This document shows positions 49,975 to 58,127 of a DNA stretch of 64,000 nucleotides, one piece after another (position 1 is the stretch's first letter; every line of letters begins with the position of its first letter). Under the pieces are notes generated by a model, which worked only from the letters and a program-made list of their open reading frames with translations, ran no database searches and was not told where the DNA came from. The translations under genes and the position numbers were made by a program. This DNA comes from JAWKIW01 sp046331175 (lineage in GTDB: Bacteria; Actinomycetota; Acidimicrobiia; Acidimicrobiales; Acidimicrobilacustridaceae), in NCBI GenBank assembly GCA_046331175.1, contig JAXLRI010000004.1, forward strand, positions 62,001 to 126,000. The letters are read 5' to 3'.

Positions 49975-50370
49975 TCAGCGGGAGGCGCGGTAGGTCTGCC
50001 ACGCCGCCCAGCAGGTGAGCAGCGACACCGCCAGCATCACCCACAGCGCCACCGACCCCGTCCGCTGCCGGGACACCCACCCGAACAGGTACAGCGTCGG
50101 GTAGACCACCGACCCGGCGGTGAACGCCACCACCGGCACGGCCCACCGTCGACTGCGGGCGATCCCCCAGGCGCTCAGCGCCGAACCCACCACCGTCACG
50201 ATCAGGTCGGGGTAGACGAAGGCGTCGGTGACGAAGGGCCGGTCGGCCAGCAGCTCGAACCCCGAGCGGACCGTCGACGACGTGGCGATCCCGATCCAGA
50301 GCGCCACGCCCAGCGCGGCCTGCAGGGCGAGGTAGCCGGCGTACAGCTGCTGCCCCGGCCACGGGGCCAT
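49975..50370 (-). CDS. Small integral membrane protein
   Basis: 131 aa, four predicted transmembrane helices (LYAGYLALQAALGVALWIGI, DLIVTVVGSALSAWGIA, WAVPVVAFTAGSVVYPTLYL, GSVALWVMLAVSLLTCWAAW). No family recognised with certainty. ATG at 50370 is the only well-placed start before the first helix. It lies 107 bp after the quinone oxidoreductase gene on the same strand and may be co-transcribed. Confidence 0.7.
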   Translation of the reverse strand: MAPWPGQQLYAGYLALQAALGVALWIGIATSSTVRSGFELLADRPFVTDAFVYPDLIVTVVGSALSAWGIARSRRWAVPVVAFTAGSVVYPTLYLFGWVSRQRTGSVALWVMLAVSLLTCWAAWQTYRASR

Positions 50371-50477
50371 CGTCGGCGCCGCTGCCCTCGCCGAGCCGCC
50401 GGCGTGACGCGACGCGACGCGACGGTCGGACGCGCCGCCACGGCCGCCCGCGCCACGATCGCCCCCGCCCGGGTCGG

Positions 50478-51455
50478 TCACCGCGGCACCAGCACGACCT
50501 TGCCGGTGACCCGGCGGCCGAGCAGGTCGCCCAAGGCCTCGGCCACCGCCTCGAACGGGTACGAGGTGGGCTCGGCGGGGTGCAGGCGGCCGTCGGCGAC
50601 CATGGCCAGCGCCTCGTCGAGCAGCCCGGCCTGGCCGGCGGGGTCGATCATCGTCCACGCGCCCCAGTCGACGCCGACCACGGATCGGTTGCGCAGCAGC
50701 ACCTGGTTGGCCGGCAGCGTCGGGATCGTCCCCGAGGCGAAGCCGATCACCACGAAGCGACCGAACAGCCGCAGGGCGCGAAGCGCCGGCTCGGCGAGGT
50801 CGCCACCCACGGTGTCGATGACGACGTCGACGCCGTCGGCGCCGCTCAGCTCTCGCGCCCGGTCCTTGATGGACTCGGTGGCGGTGTCGATGACCTCGTC
50901 GGCTCCGGCAGCCCGGGCCGCGGCCCGCTTGTCCTCGGTGGACGCGGCCCCGATCACGCGGGCACCCAGCGCCTTGGCCACGTCGATGGCTGCCTGACCC
51001 ACGCCACCACCGGCGCCGAGCACGAGGACCGACTCCCCCGCCGCCAGCCGCGCCCGGTCCCGCAGCGCGAACAGCGCCGTGCAGTAGCTCTGGATGAAGG
51101 CGGCGGCCGCCGGCAGCGACAGGCCGTCGGGCACCGCCGCGAGCTGGCGCGGTGCGAGGTCGACCTGCTCGGCGTAGCCACCGAGGCCGGGCATGGCGAC
51201 GACCCGATCGCCGACCGCCACGCCCTCCACCCCCTCGCCCACCGCCGACACGGTGCCGGCGACCTCGGAGCCGGGCACGAAGGGGAGCGGGGGCTTGATC
51301 TGGTACTGCCCGGCGACGAAGAGGGCGTCCACGTAGTTCACGCCGGCGGCGGCGACATCGACGACCACCCGACCTGGACCCGGCTCGAGGGCGGGGCCGT
51401 CCTCGACCACGAGGACGTCGGGCGGACCGAGCTCGGGGCACACGATGCGGCGCAT
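50478..51455 (-). CDS. NADPH:quinone oxidoreductase-like zinc-independent MDR protein
   Basis: 325-aa medium-chain dehydrogenase/reductase. GroES-like domain with AAGVNYVDALFVAGQY and PFVPGSEVAGTV, Rossmann part with VLVLGAGGGVGQAAIDVAKAL and VVIDTVGGD. The cysteine lobe and catalytic zinc ligands of alcohol dehydrogenases are absent, which puts it with quinone oxidoreductases. ATG at 51455 is 6 nt after TAGGGT, so leaderless. The substrate is probably a small enone or quinone. Confidence 0.9.
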   Translation of the reverse strand: MRRIVCPELGPPDVLVVEDGPALEPGPGRVVVDVAAAGVNYVDALFVAGQYQIKPPLPFVPGSEVAGTVSAVGEGVEGVAVGDRVVAMPGLGGYAEQVDLAPRQLAAVPDGLSLPAAAAFIQSYCTALFALRDRARLAAGESVLVLGAGGGVGQAAIDVAKALGARVIGAASTEDKRAAARAAGADEVIDTATESIKDRARELSGADGVDVVIDTVGGDLAEPALRALRLFGRFVVIGFASGTIPTLPANQVLLRNRSVVGVDWGAWTMIDPAGQAGLLDEALAMVADGRLHPAEPTSYPFEAVAEALGDLLGRRVTGKVVLVPR

Positions 51456-51461
51456 CCGCCC

Positions 51462-51467
51462 ACCCTA
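51462..51467 (-). promoter_or_regulatory. -10 box TAGGGT, leaderless quinone oxidoreductase gene
   Basis: TAGGGT on the minus strand, 6 nt before the ATG at 51455. Confidence 0.5.
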
Positions 51468-51531
51468 GGTGCGCAACCGCCACGCCCTCACGGCCCCCAA
51501 CTCCCCGCGCCACGCCCCCCCACCCCCCAAC

Positions 51532-51581
51532 CAACGTTGGAGGATTCGCGTCACCCCCTGACGCGGATCCTCCAAGGTTCG
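51532..51581. repeat. Hairpin repeat family A, copy 2
   Basis: Arms containing TTGGAGGATTCGCGTC and GACGCGGATCCTCCAA, loop ACCCCCT. The outer tips have diverged (CCAACG against GGTTCG). It is in the divergent region between the quinone oxidoreductase and cyclopropane-synthase-like genes. Confidence 0.85.
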
Positions 51582-51719
51582 CAAGCGGGAGTCGCGGTCC
51601 ATGGGGTGGCTGGGCTGGAGGGGACGAGTCGGTCCGACCGGGGTGCTGACGGGGAAGGTGTCGGGCGATCCGTGCTCCGGCGGGACGGCCTGGAGCGCCC
51701 CCGACCCAAGGAGGCCCCT

Positions 51720-53021
51720 ATGGCCATCGCCACCACCGTCCGCCACCTGCTGGGCGATGCCCCGGTCGCCGTGGAGGCCTTCGACGGCAGCCGCGCCGAT
51801 CCCCCCTCGGGTCCGGCCAAGGCCGTGGTCGTCGTGCGCCGCCCCGAGGCCGCAGCGCGGGTGCTGGCCCACCCCGGCGAGCTCGGCATCGTCCGGGCCT
51901 TCGTGGCCGGCGACCTCGACGTCGACGGCGACCTCGACGCCGTCCTCGAACGCGGGTTCACCGGCGACGTGCGGGTCGGCGCCGCCGCGCTGCTCGACTT
52001 GGTGCGGGCCAGCGGACGGCGGCTGCTGCACCCGCCACCTCCCCCACCCGAGGAGGTCCGCCTCCACGGCTCCCGCCACAGCCGGCGGCGCGACGCCGAC
52101 GCCATCTCCCACCACTACGACGTCTCGAACGCCTTCTACCGCTTGGTCCTCGGACCCTCCATGACCTACTCGTGCGCCGTGTTCCCCGACGACACCACCT
52201 CGTTGGAGGAGGCCCAGGCCGCCAAGCACGAGCTGGTGTGCCGCAAGCTCGGGCTCGAGCCGGGCATGCGCCTGCTCGACGTCGGCTGCGGGTGGGGCAG
52301 CCTGCTCATCCACGCCGGCCGCCACCACGGCGTGCGGGGCGTGGGCATCACCATCTCCCAGGAGCAGGCCGACCTGGCCCGGGTGCGGGTGGCCGAGGCC
52401 GGTCTGGCCGACGTCGTCGAGATCCGCCTGCAGGACTACCGCGACCTCGACGATCCGCCGTTCGACGCCATCAGCTCGATCGGCATGTTCGAGCACGTCG
52501 GCCGGCGCCGCCTGGAGGACTACGCCCGCACGCTCGTCGGCCACCTGCGGCCGGGCGGCCGCCTGCTCAACCACGCCATCGGCCGGCCCGGCTACCCACA
52601 GCCGGACACCCCGACCGGCCACCTCCGCGCCGCCGTCCGCCGACTGGCGACGGCGGCCGGTGCCTCGTGGCCGTCGCGCATCGAGAGCGATCTCATCGAT
52701 CGCTACGTCTTCCCCGACGGCGAGCTGCACGAGGTCGGCACCGTCGTCTCGCTGCTCCAGGAGCACGGCCTCGAGGTCCGCCACCTCGAGAGCCTGCGCG
52801 AGCACTACGCCCGCACGCTGCGGTGCTGGGTCGCCAACCTCGAGGCCCACTGGGACGAGGCCGTGCGCGAGGCCGGCGAGGGCCGGGCCCGCGTCTGGCG
52901 CCTCTACATGGCGGCGTGCGCCCTCGGGTTCGACCACGGCACCACCCAGGTCCACCAGGTGCTCGCCGTGAAGCCCGCGCCGAGCGGTGCGTCAGGCCTG
53001 CCCCTGCGATCGGACTTCTGA
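51720..53021 (+). CDS. Cyclopropane-fatty-acyl-phospholipid synthase family methyltransferase
   Basis: 433 aa. N-terminal lipid-binding domain, then ISHHYDVSNAFYRLVLGPSM with the MTYSCAVF motif, SAM motif I RLLDVGCGWGSLL, GVGITISQEQ, and SSIGMFEHVG; the C-terminal HYARTLRCWVANLEAHW is family-typical. It would methylate or cyclopropanate unsaturated acyl chains of membrane phospholipids with SAM. Very good Shine-Dalgarno AAGGAGG. Hairpin A2 lies upstream and A3 downstream, so the gene is bracketed by two family A elements. Confidence 0.93.
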   Translation: MAIATTVRHLLGDAPVAVEAFDGSRADPPSGPAKAVVVVRRPEAAARVLAHPGELGIVRAFVAGDLDVDGDLDAVLERGFTGDVRVGAAALLDLVRASGRRLLHPPPPPPEEVRLHGSRHSRRRDADAISHHYDVSNAFYRLVLGPSMTYSCAVFPDDTTSLEEAQAAKHELVCRKLGLEPGMRLLDVGCGWGSLLIHAGRHHGVRGVGITISQEQADLARVRVAEAGLADVVEIRLQDYRDLDDPPFDAISSIGMFEHVGRRRLEDYARTLVGHLRPGGRLLNHAIGRPGYPQPDTPTGHLRAAVRRLATAAGASWPSRIESDLIDRYVFPDGELHEVGTVVSLLQEHGLEVRHLESLREHYARTLRCWVANLEAHWDEAVREAGEGRARVWRLYMAACALGFDHGTTQVHQVLAVKPAPSGASGLPLRSDF

Positions 53022-53119
53022 CGGACCCCCACCCGATCGCCCCCCACCCGATCGCCCCCCACCCGACAACCCACCCCCGAACTCCCCCCACCCCCGAACT
53101 CCCCCCCCACTCACCCTGG

Positions 53120-53170
53120 CGAACTTTGGAGGATCCGCGCCACCCCTTGACGCGGATCCTCCAAAGTTCG
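53120..53170. repeat. Hairpin repeat family A, copy 3
   Basis: Perfect 20-bp arms CGAACTTTGGAGGATCCGCG and complement, 11-nt loop. It ends 16 bp before the -10 box of the next gene. Confidence 0.9.
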
Positions 53171-53186
53171 AGGAGAGGGGGACCGC

Positions 53187-53192
53187 TAGGGT
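53187..53192 (+). promoter_or_regulatory. -10 box TAGGGT, leaderless start
   Basis: TAGGGT lies 6 nt before the GTG at 53199; hairpin A3 occupies the -35 position. Confidence 0.5.
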
Positions 53193-53198
53193 GCCGCC

Positions 53199-54287
53199 GT
53201 GACCACCGACGGCACCCACGACGCAGATGGCACCGACGCCACGAACAGCACGGACGACCCGATCCCCGGGCTGCCGGCGACGCAGCGCCGGATCGTGCTC
53301 GCCCGCCGACCGGAGGGCCTCGTCACCGCCGACGACTTCGTCGTCGAGGACGCCCCGCTGCCCGAGCTGGGCGAGGGCGAGGCGCTGATGCGCACCGTCT
53401 ACCTGTCGATGGACGTGGCGGTGCGCACCTGGCTCAACCGCGGCGAGGGCTACCTCCCGGCGGTGGAGATCGGCGAGGTCGTTCGGGGCAGCGGCATCGG
53501 CCGCATCGTCGCCACCCGGTGCGACGCCTACGAGATCGGCGACCTCGTGTACTCGATGCCGGGCTGGCAGGAGTACGGCGTGGTCCGCGACGACGTCTTC
53601 ACCACGCCCCTCGATCCGGACACCCCCCTCCGGCCGATGATGAGCGTCTTCGGCGCCACCGGAGCCGCCGCCTACTTCGGCCTGCTCGACATCGGGCGGG
53701 CCAAGGAGGGCGAGACCGTCGTGGTGTCGGCCGCCGCCGGCGCCACCGGGTCGCTCGTCGGCCAGATCGCCAGGATCCAGGGCTGCCGCGTGGTCGGCAT
53801 CGCCGGCTCCGACGAGAAGTGCGCCTGGCTGGTCGACGAGCTCGGCTTCGACGGCGCCATCAACCACCGCACCGACGACCTGGCCGCCAAACTCAAGGAG
53901 CTGTGCCCCCAGCGGGTCGACGTGTACTTCGACAACGTCGGCGGCGCGATCCTCGACACCGTGCTGCGCTCGCTCAACATGCACGGTCGCGTGGTGCTGT
54001 GCGGCGCCCTCGCCGCCGAGGCCAGCGGTGGACGTCCGCCGGGACCATCCAACTACGTGAACCTCATCGCCCGCCGCGGGACGATGCAGGGGTTCATCAC
54101 CCTCGACTACTGGGACCGGTTCAGCGAGTGCTTCACCCAGCTGCGGACCTGGGCCGAGGAGGGCCGGCTGCGGTGGCGGGAGGAGATCGTCGACGGGCTC
54201 GACCACTGCCCCGACGCCCTCAACATGCTCTTCACCGGCGAGAACACGGGCAAGGTGATCGTCCGCGTGGCCGACGAGGAGGCGTGA
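53199..54287 (+). CDS. NADP-dependent oxidoreductase, MDR superfamily (CurA/leukotriene-B4-dehydrogenase-like)
   Basis: 362 aa. Family signatures: YLSMDVAVRTWLNRGEGYLP, EVVRGSGIGRIVATRC, FGATGAAAYFGLLDIGRAKE, VSAAAGATGSLVGQIARIQG, CRVVGIAGSDEKCAWLVDEL, VDVYFDNVGGAILDTVL and RGTMQGFITLDY. These fit double-bond reductases for enals/enones (CurA, PTGR). An N-terminal Asp/Thr-rich extension of 25 residues is present. GTG start fixed by the -10 box. Substrate unknown. Confidence 0.9.
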   Translation: MTTDGTHDADGTDATNSTDDPIPGLPATQRRIVLARRPEGLVTADDFVVEDAPLPELGEGEALMRTVYLSMDVAVRTWLNRGEGYLPAVEIGEVVRGSGIGRIVATRCDAYEIGDLVYSMPGWQEYGVVRDDVFTTPLDPDTPLRPMMSVFGATGAAAYFGLLDIGRAKEGETVVVSAAAGATGSLVGQIARIQGCRVVGIAGSDEKCAWLVDELGFDGAINHRTDDLAAKLKELCPQRVDVYFDNVGGAILDTVLRSLNMHGRVVLCGALAAEASGGRPPGPSNYVNLIARRGTMQGFITLDYWDRFSECFTQLRTWAEEGRLRWREEIVDGLDHCPDALNMLFTGENTGKVIVRVADEEA

Positions 54288-54398
54288 CCACCCGCACGGC
54301 GGGCGCCCGACCGACCGTGCCAGGGCCCCCGCCGAGGCCACCGGATCGGCCCCTGACGGCCGATTTCCTCGCCTCTCCGTCAAACGGATAGGTTTGAC

Positions 54399-54457
54399 AC
54401 CTGGGGCTAGCCCCCGAGGACCCGCTGGATCCCACCCCAGCGGGTCCTCACCTTTTT
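54399..54457 (+). ncRNA. Candidate small RNA with intrinsic terminator
   Basis: Predicted short transcript: -10-like TAGGTT upstream, then a self-complementary GGGGCTAGCCCC, then the terminator stem and T-tract. The length would be about 60 nt. No known family was recognised, and an attenuated leader or simple terminator of the upstream gene is equally possible. Confidence 0.3.
54416..54457 (+). terminator. Rho-independent terminator
   Basis: Perfect 13-bp stem GAGGACCCGCTGG / CCAGCGGGTCCTC with an 8-nt loop, followed by ACCTTTTT. It is the clearest intrinsic terminator in the window and lies 128 bp after the reductase stop. Confidence 0.8.
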
Positions 54458-54689
54458 CCACCCGGACCCCCTCACCCACTTCGGGTGAGGCCGGAGCCCG
54501 TTCGCGCATCGGTCGCGCGTCGTCCCGGGCTGCGGGCGGCGCCATCGCCGCCCGCAGATGAGCGGGCGAGGAGGACGGGCTCGACGGTGACGCGGCCGTC
54601 ACCGGGGGACAGCCGCCACGAGCGCTCGAGACGGGCGGGAGCCTCACGTCGCCGCCTTCGGGTACGGCCGTCGCGGCTAGACACACGAC

Positions 54690-55439
54690 GTGCAGGTCGT
54701 CGCCCTCTGGTGCCACCCGGTGAAGTCGATGGTCGGGTGGTCGCCCCCGACGAGTGCCGTCGGCAGCGACGGCCTGGTCGGCGATCGCCACTGGGCCGTG
54801 CGCGATGACGAGACCGGTCGCTTCCTCACCGCCCGGCGCGAACCGGCCCTCCTGCAGGCCCGCGCCACCAACGACGGCGCCGACGCCGTCCACCTCCACC
54901 TGCCCGGCCGGCCGGTGTGCACGGTCGCCACCGGCGACGAGGACGCCCGCGGACGGGCCGACGACGAGCTGTGCCGCTGGTTGGGCCGCCCCGTCAGCCT
55001 GGTCGAGGCCCGAGCCGACCTCGCCGGCACCTACGAGGTCCCCCTCGACGCCGAGCGCGAAGCGGACTGGGTGTCCTGGGAGGGGCCGGCCGGCCGCTTC
55101 CACGACTCCACCCGCTCCTCCGTCTCGCTGGTCACCACCGGCAGCCTGCGCGACTGGGCGCCGGCCCGCTTCCGCACCAACGTGGTGCTCGCCGGCGAGG
55201 ACGGCGACGAGGACGCGCTGGTCGGTTCGCACGTCCGCCTCGGCAGCGCGGTCGTCGAGGTCACCAAGCGCATCGACCGCTGCGTGATGGTGACCCGCCC
55301 GCAGCTCGACGGCATCGTCCGCGACCTCGACGTGCTGCGCACGGTGAACCGCGAGCGCGACCGCTGCCTGGCCGTCGGCGCCCTGGTGGTCACACCCGGG
55401 ACCGTGGCGTGCGGCGATCACGTCGTCGTGGACGGCTGA
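54690..55439 (+). CDS. MOSC domain protein
   Basis: 249 aa. N-terminal MOSC_N part (ALWCHPVKSMVGWSP, GLVGDRHWAVRD, FLTARREPALL), then a MOSC core with RFRTNVVLAG and TKRIDRCVMVTRPQLDGI, which holds the conserved Cys that may ligate molybdenum. This resembles mARC-type/YcbX N-reductive proteins without the ferredoxin domain. GTG start at 54690 with TAGACA 6 nt upstream. Its partner reductase is not evident in the window. Confidence 0.85.
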   Translation: MQVVALWCHPVKSMVGWSPPTSAVGSDGLVGDRHWAVRDDETGRFLTARREPALLQARATNDGADAVHLHLPGRPVCTVATGDEDARGRADDELCRWLGRPVSLVEARADLAGTYEVPLDAEREADWVSWEGPAGRFHDSTRSSVSLVTTGSLRDWAPARFRTNVVLAGEDGDEDALVGSHVRLGSAVVEVTKRIDRCVMVTRPQLDGIVRDLDVLRTVNRERDRCLAVGALVVTPGTVACGDHVVVDG

Positions 55440-55505
55440 GGCCAGCCCGGACCGCCGAGCGGGACGACCGAGCACGGCTGCGGTCGCCTCAAGCGCCGTC
55501 GGCCC

Positions 55506-55511
55506 TACAGT
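55506..55511 (+). promoter_or_regulatory. -10 box TACAGT of the permease operon
   Basis: TACAGT is followed after 7 nt by an in-frame ATC (55519), and the first GTG is at 55567. See the finding on AUC initiation. Confidence 0.45.
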
Positions 55512-55566
55512 CGCCCCCATCGAGACCGCCCACGCCACCCGGACCGGCACCCGGGTCGCCGCCACC

Positions 55567-56493
55567 GTGGCGATCTGGATCAACGTCGTCGCGCTGCTCG
55601 TCTACCGAGGCGCCGCGGGACGGCTCACGTCGATGGCGCCGGTGCAGAGCTGGGCCACGGTGTTCGTGTCGCTCACCCTGCAGGCGCTGCCCTTCCTCGT
55701 GCTCGGCGTCGTGCTCAGCGCCGCGGTGTCCACCCTGGTGCCGAGCACCTGGCTGCAGCGGGTCGTGCCCACCCGCACCGCGTTGGCCGTGCCCGTGGCC
55801 GGCGCCGCCGGCGCCCTCCTACCCGGGTGCGAGTGCTCGTCGGTGCCCGTGGCCGGCCGGCTGGTGTCCCGGGGCGTGGCCCCCGCCGCCGCCCTCACCT
55901 TCCTGCTCGCCGCCCCGGCCATCAACCCGGTCGTGATGGTGGCCACCGTCGTCGCCTTCCCGGGCCGGCCGGGCATGGCCGTCGCCCGCTTCGTCGCGTC
56001 GTTCCTCACCGCGGTCCTCGTCGGGTGGATCTGGTGGCGGTGGGCCCCCGACGACGTCCTGCAGCAGCGGCTCGAATCGGTCGCCCACCGGTCGCACGGC
56101 CACGCCTTCGCCGACACCGCCGTGGCCGACCTCCTCCAGGCGGGAGGGTTCCTCGTGCTGGGTGCCGCCCTGGTCGCCACGCTGCAGACCGCCGCCCCCG
56201 CCGACCTGTTCGACCGCCTCGGCGGCGCCGGGCTGGTCCAGGTCCTGCTGCTCGCGCTGCTCGCCGTCAGCCTGTCGGTGTGCTCGGAGGCCGACGCCTT
56301 CGTCGCCGCCGGGCTCTCCCAGTTCAGCCTCACCGCCCGCCTCGCCTTCCTCGTCGTCGGGCCCATGGTCGACCTGAAGCTGATGGCGATGCAGGCCGGC
56401 ACGTTCGGCCGCCGCTTCATGGTCCGCTTCGCACCGCTGACCTTCGTGACCGGCGTGGTCGTCAGCATCGTCGTCGGGCGGTTCCTGACGTGA
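55567..56493 (+). CDS. Permease, UPF0718/DUF318 (YraQ-like)
   Basis: 308 aa from GTG 55567; an extension of 16 codons to ATC 55519 is possible. About eight transmembrane helices. The family motif PGCECSSVPVAGRLV, with two Cys, and the second-half repeat SVCSEADAFVAAGLS are diagnostic, as is the LLAAPAINPVVM helix. Members are two-domain permeases of unknown substrate, often linked to metal, arsenic or thiol handling. The next gene, overlapping by 4 nt, is the usual TIGR03943 partner. Confidence 0.9.
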   Translation: MAIWINVVALLVYRGAAGRLTSMAPVQSWATVFVSLTLQALPFLVLGVVLSAAVSTLVPSTWLQRVVPTRTALAVPVAGAAGALLPGCECSSVPVAGRLVSRGVAPAAALTFLLAAPAINPVVMVATVVAFPGRPGMAVARFVASFLTAVLVGWIWWRWAPDDVLQQRLESVAHRSHGHAFADTAVADLLQAGGFLVLGAALVATLQTAAPADLFDRLGGAGLVQVLLLALLAVSLSVCSEADAFVAAGLSQFSLTARLAFLVVGPMVDLKLMAMQAGTFGRRFMVRFAPLTFVTGVVVSIVVGRFLT

Positions 56494-57317
56494 GGCCGGC
56501 CGATCGACCTCTGCTCGTCGCCTCCCTGGGCCTGCTGGCACTGTGGGCCGGCGGCACCGACGCCATCTACCGCTTCCTGCGCCCGTCGATGCGACCGTGG
56601 CTGCTGCTGGCCGGCGTCGTGCTCCTCGTGCTCGCCGCCGTGACGGGCTGGGCGACCTGGCGCGACCACCGCGAGCCCTCGGGCGCAGGCGAGGACGGCC
56701 CCGACGCCGACCTCGACCACACCCCAGCCGCTGCCGACCGTCCGGGAGGCGGCGAGGGCCACGACCCGCACGCCCACCGCCCGTCGAAGATCGGGTGGCT
56801 CCTGCTGGCACCCGTGGTGGTCGCCGTGGCGCTCGACCCGCTGCCGCTCGGGGCGGCCAGCGCCAGCCGGGCCGGCTCGGTCAACCGGGCCAGCGTCGGC
56901 CCCTTCGACCTCGCCACCTACCTGCGCACGAACAGCCTCGCCGGCCAGGCGCCGCCGCTGTCGCAGGGCCACTTCATGGCCGCCGCCGACGACCCCGCGC
57001 AGCGCGACCTGCTGGCCGCCACGCCGGTGCGGCTGACCGGGTTCGTCGCCTCGACGTCGGGACCGGGTCGCTTCCAGCTCTCCCGCCTCGTGATCGGCTG
57101 CTGCGCCGGCGATGCAGTGCCGATCCTCGTCGACGTCCACGCCGATGGCCTGGCGGTGCCACCGGTCGACACCTGGGTCGAGGTCGAGGGGCGGTTCGAC
57201 CCGGCGGCGACCGACCAGGCCACGGCCGAGCAGCAGCGGGCCGTGCCCCCGGTCGTCGACGCCACGGCGGTGCGCACGATCGATCCACCGGTCGAGCCCT
57301 ACGAGTACCCGACCTGA
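56490..57317 (+). CDS. TIGR03943/DUF1980 putative permease subunit
   Basis: 275 aa. Two N-terminal helices (LLVASLGLLALWAGG and PWLLLAGVVLLVLAAVTGWA), a His/Asp-rich linker, a third helix IGWLLLAPVVVAVAL, then an extracytoplasmic domain with LTGFVAS, RLVIGCCAGDAVPILVDVH and TWVEVEGRF, the family hallmark including the CC pair. GTG start overlaps the permease stop (GTGA). The two proteins presumably form one transporter; the conserved Cys and His residues suggest metal or thiol chemistry (inference). Confidence 0.9.
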   Translation: MRPADRPLLVASLGLLALWAGGTDAIYRFLRPSMRPWLLLAGVVLLVLAAVTGWATWRDHREPSGAGEDGPDADLDHTPAAADRPGGGEGHDPHAHRPSKIGWLLLAPVVVAVALDPLPLGAASASRAGSVNRASVGPFDLATYLRTNSLAGQAPPLSQGHFMAAADDPAQRDLLAATPVRLTGFVASTSGPGRFQLSRLVIGCCAGDAVPILVDVHADGLAVPPVDTWVEVEGRFDPAATDQATAEQQRAVPPVVDATAVRTIDPPVEPYEYPT

Positions 57318-57419
57318 CGGCCGACGACCTGATGACCTGACGACCTGACGGCCGACGCGCCGTCGGCGCCGCGTCCGCGGTCGACGGGGTCGGTGGCGGA
57401 GACCCACGGCCGGACGCGC

Positions 57420-57449
57420 CGGTGCCGTCGGGCCCACCCGACGGCACCG
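57420..57449. terminator. Hairpin between convergent genes
   Basis: Perfect 13-bp arms CGGTGCCGTCGGG / CCCGACGGCACCG with loop CCCA; no T-tract. Its position between converging genes suggests bidirectional termination. Confidence 0.55.
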
Positions 57450-57484
57450 CACCTGTCCGAGCTGGAGACCCGCGGGTCGGGCGC

Positions 57485-57907
57485 TCAGAGCGCCATGAAG
57501 ATCTTGTTGAACTGCTGGCCGACGACCATCGACTGCTGCATGCGGCGCATCCACTCCTGGACGGCCACCTGCATGTCGGCCGCCGAGGCGATGCCCTGCT
57601 GCTCGGCGATGGCGCACATGCCGGCCTCGTCGGTCACGCCGGCGTTCTGGGCCGCCTTCGCCGCCCGGGCGTACTGCTCGAGGCTCACGCCGTTGACCGG
57701 CTGCAGCAGCGGATCGTCGGCCGCCAGGGGCGTGGTCGACGGGCCGCCGAAGGCCGCCGGGTTGGCCATCATGCCGTCGACGCCGATCTTGCCCTGGGCC
57801 GCACCGGCCGCCTGCTCGGCCTGCCCGGCGGCGGCGATGGCCTGGGCGTTGGCGGCGTTGGCCTGACCCTGCTGGTAGTTCTCCTTGGCCTTCTTGAAGA
57901 AACCCAT
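57485..57907 (-). CDS. Hypothetical protein (140 aa)
   Basis: Not recognised. ATG with AGGAGG 10 nt upstream. The N-terminus MGFFKKAKENYQQGQANAAN is basic and helical, followed by an Ala/Gln-rich helix, a Pro/Gly linker (NPAAFGGPSTTPLAADDPLL), and a folded C-terminal part (VNGVSLEQYARAAKAAQNAG, QEWMRRMQQSMVVGQQFNKI). No signal peptide or membrane helix. It diverges from the lytic transglycosylase gene with 220 bp between them. Confidence 0.75.
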   Translation of the reverse strand: MGFFKKAKENYQQGQANAANAQAIAAAGQAEQAAGAAQGKIGVDGMMANPAAFGGPSTTPLAADDPLLQPVNGVSLEQYARAAKAAQNAGVTDEAGMCAIAEQQGIASAADMQVAVQEWMRRMQQSMVVGQQFNKIFMAL

Positions 57908-58113
57908 GTGCGCTGATCCTCCTGATCGGGGGCCTACGCCGGCCTCCCTGGGTCGCCAGTGCAGCACACGAACCGGGGCCGCACCTGAGTAGGTGGTACT
58001 CAACCTCGCCCGCCGGCCCCACGAGCCGGCCACGCGCGCCGGTCCCGGCGAGCCGGTGCACGCCGCGAGGTGGCGGCGGCTCGGGGCGCCCGGCGATCGC
58101 CGCGACCCCCGGC

Positions 58114-58119
58114 TACGGT
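58114..58119 (+). promoter_or_regulatory. -10 box TACGGT, near-leaderless start
   Basis: TACGGT lies 8 nt before the ATG at 58128; no Shine-Dalgarno is present. Confidence 0.45.
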
Positions 58120-58127
58120 CCCACCCC

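Larger units (their letters stand above)
54288..54689. other. 402-bp intergenic region with structured element
   Basis: Between the reductase stop and the MOSC gene. It holds the -10-like TAGGTT (54389-54394), a palindrome GGGGCTAGCCCC, a strong terminator hairpin (54416-54457), and a second hairpin CCTCACCC/GGGTGAGG (54473-54490). A 70-codon minus-strand frame at 54472-54684 is possible but unsupported. Nothing else stands out. Confidence 0.6.

Noticed and set aside
54472..54684. 70-codon minus-strand frame in the intergenic region
   Set aside because: Arg/Gly/Ser-rich, no RBS, overlaps hairpins; evidence is too weak for a gene.
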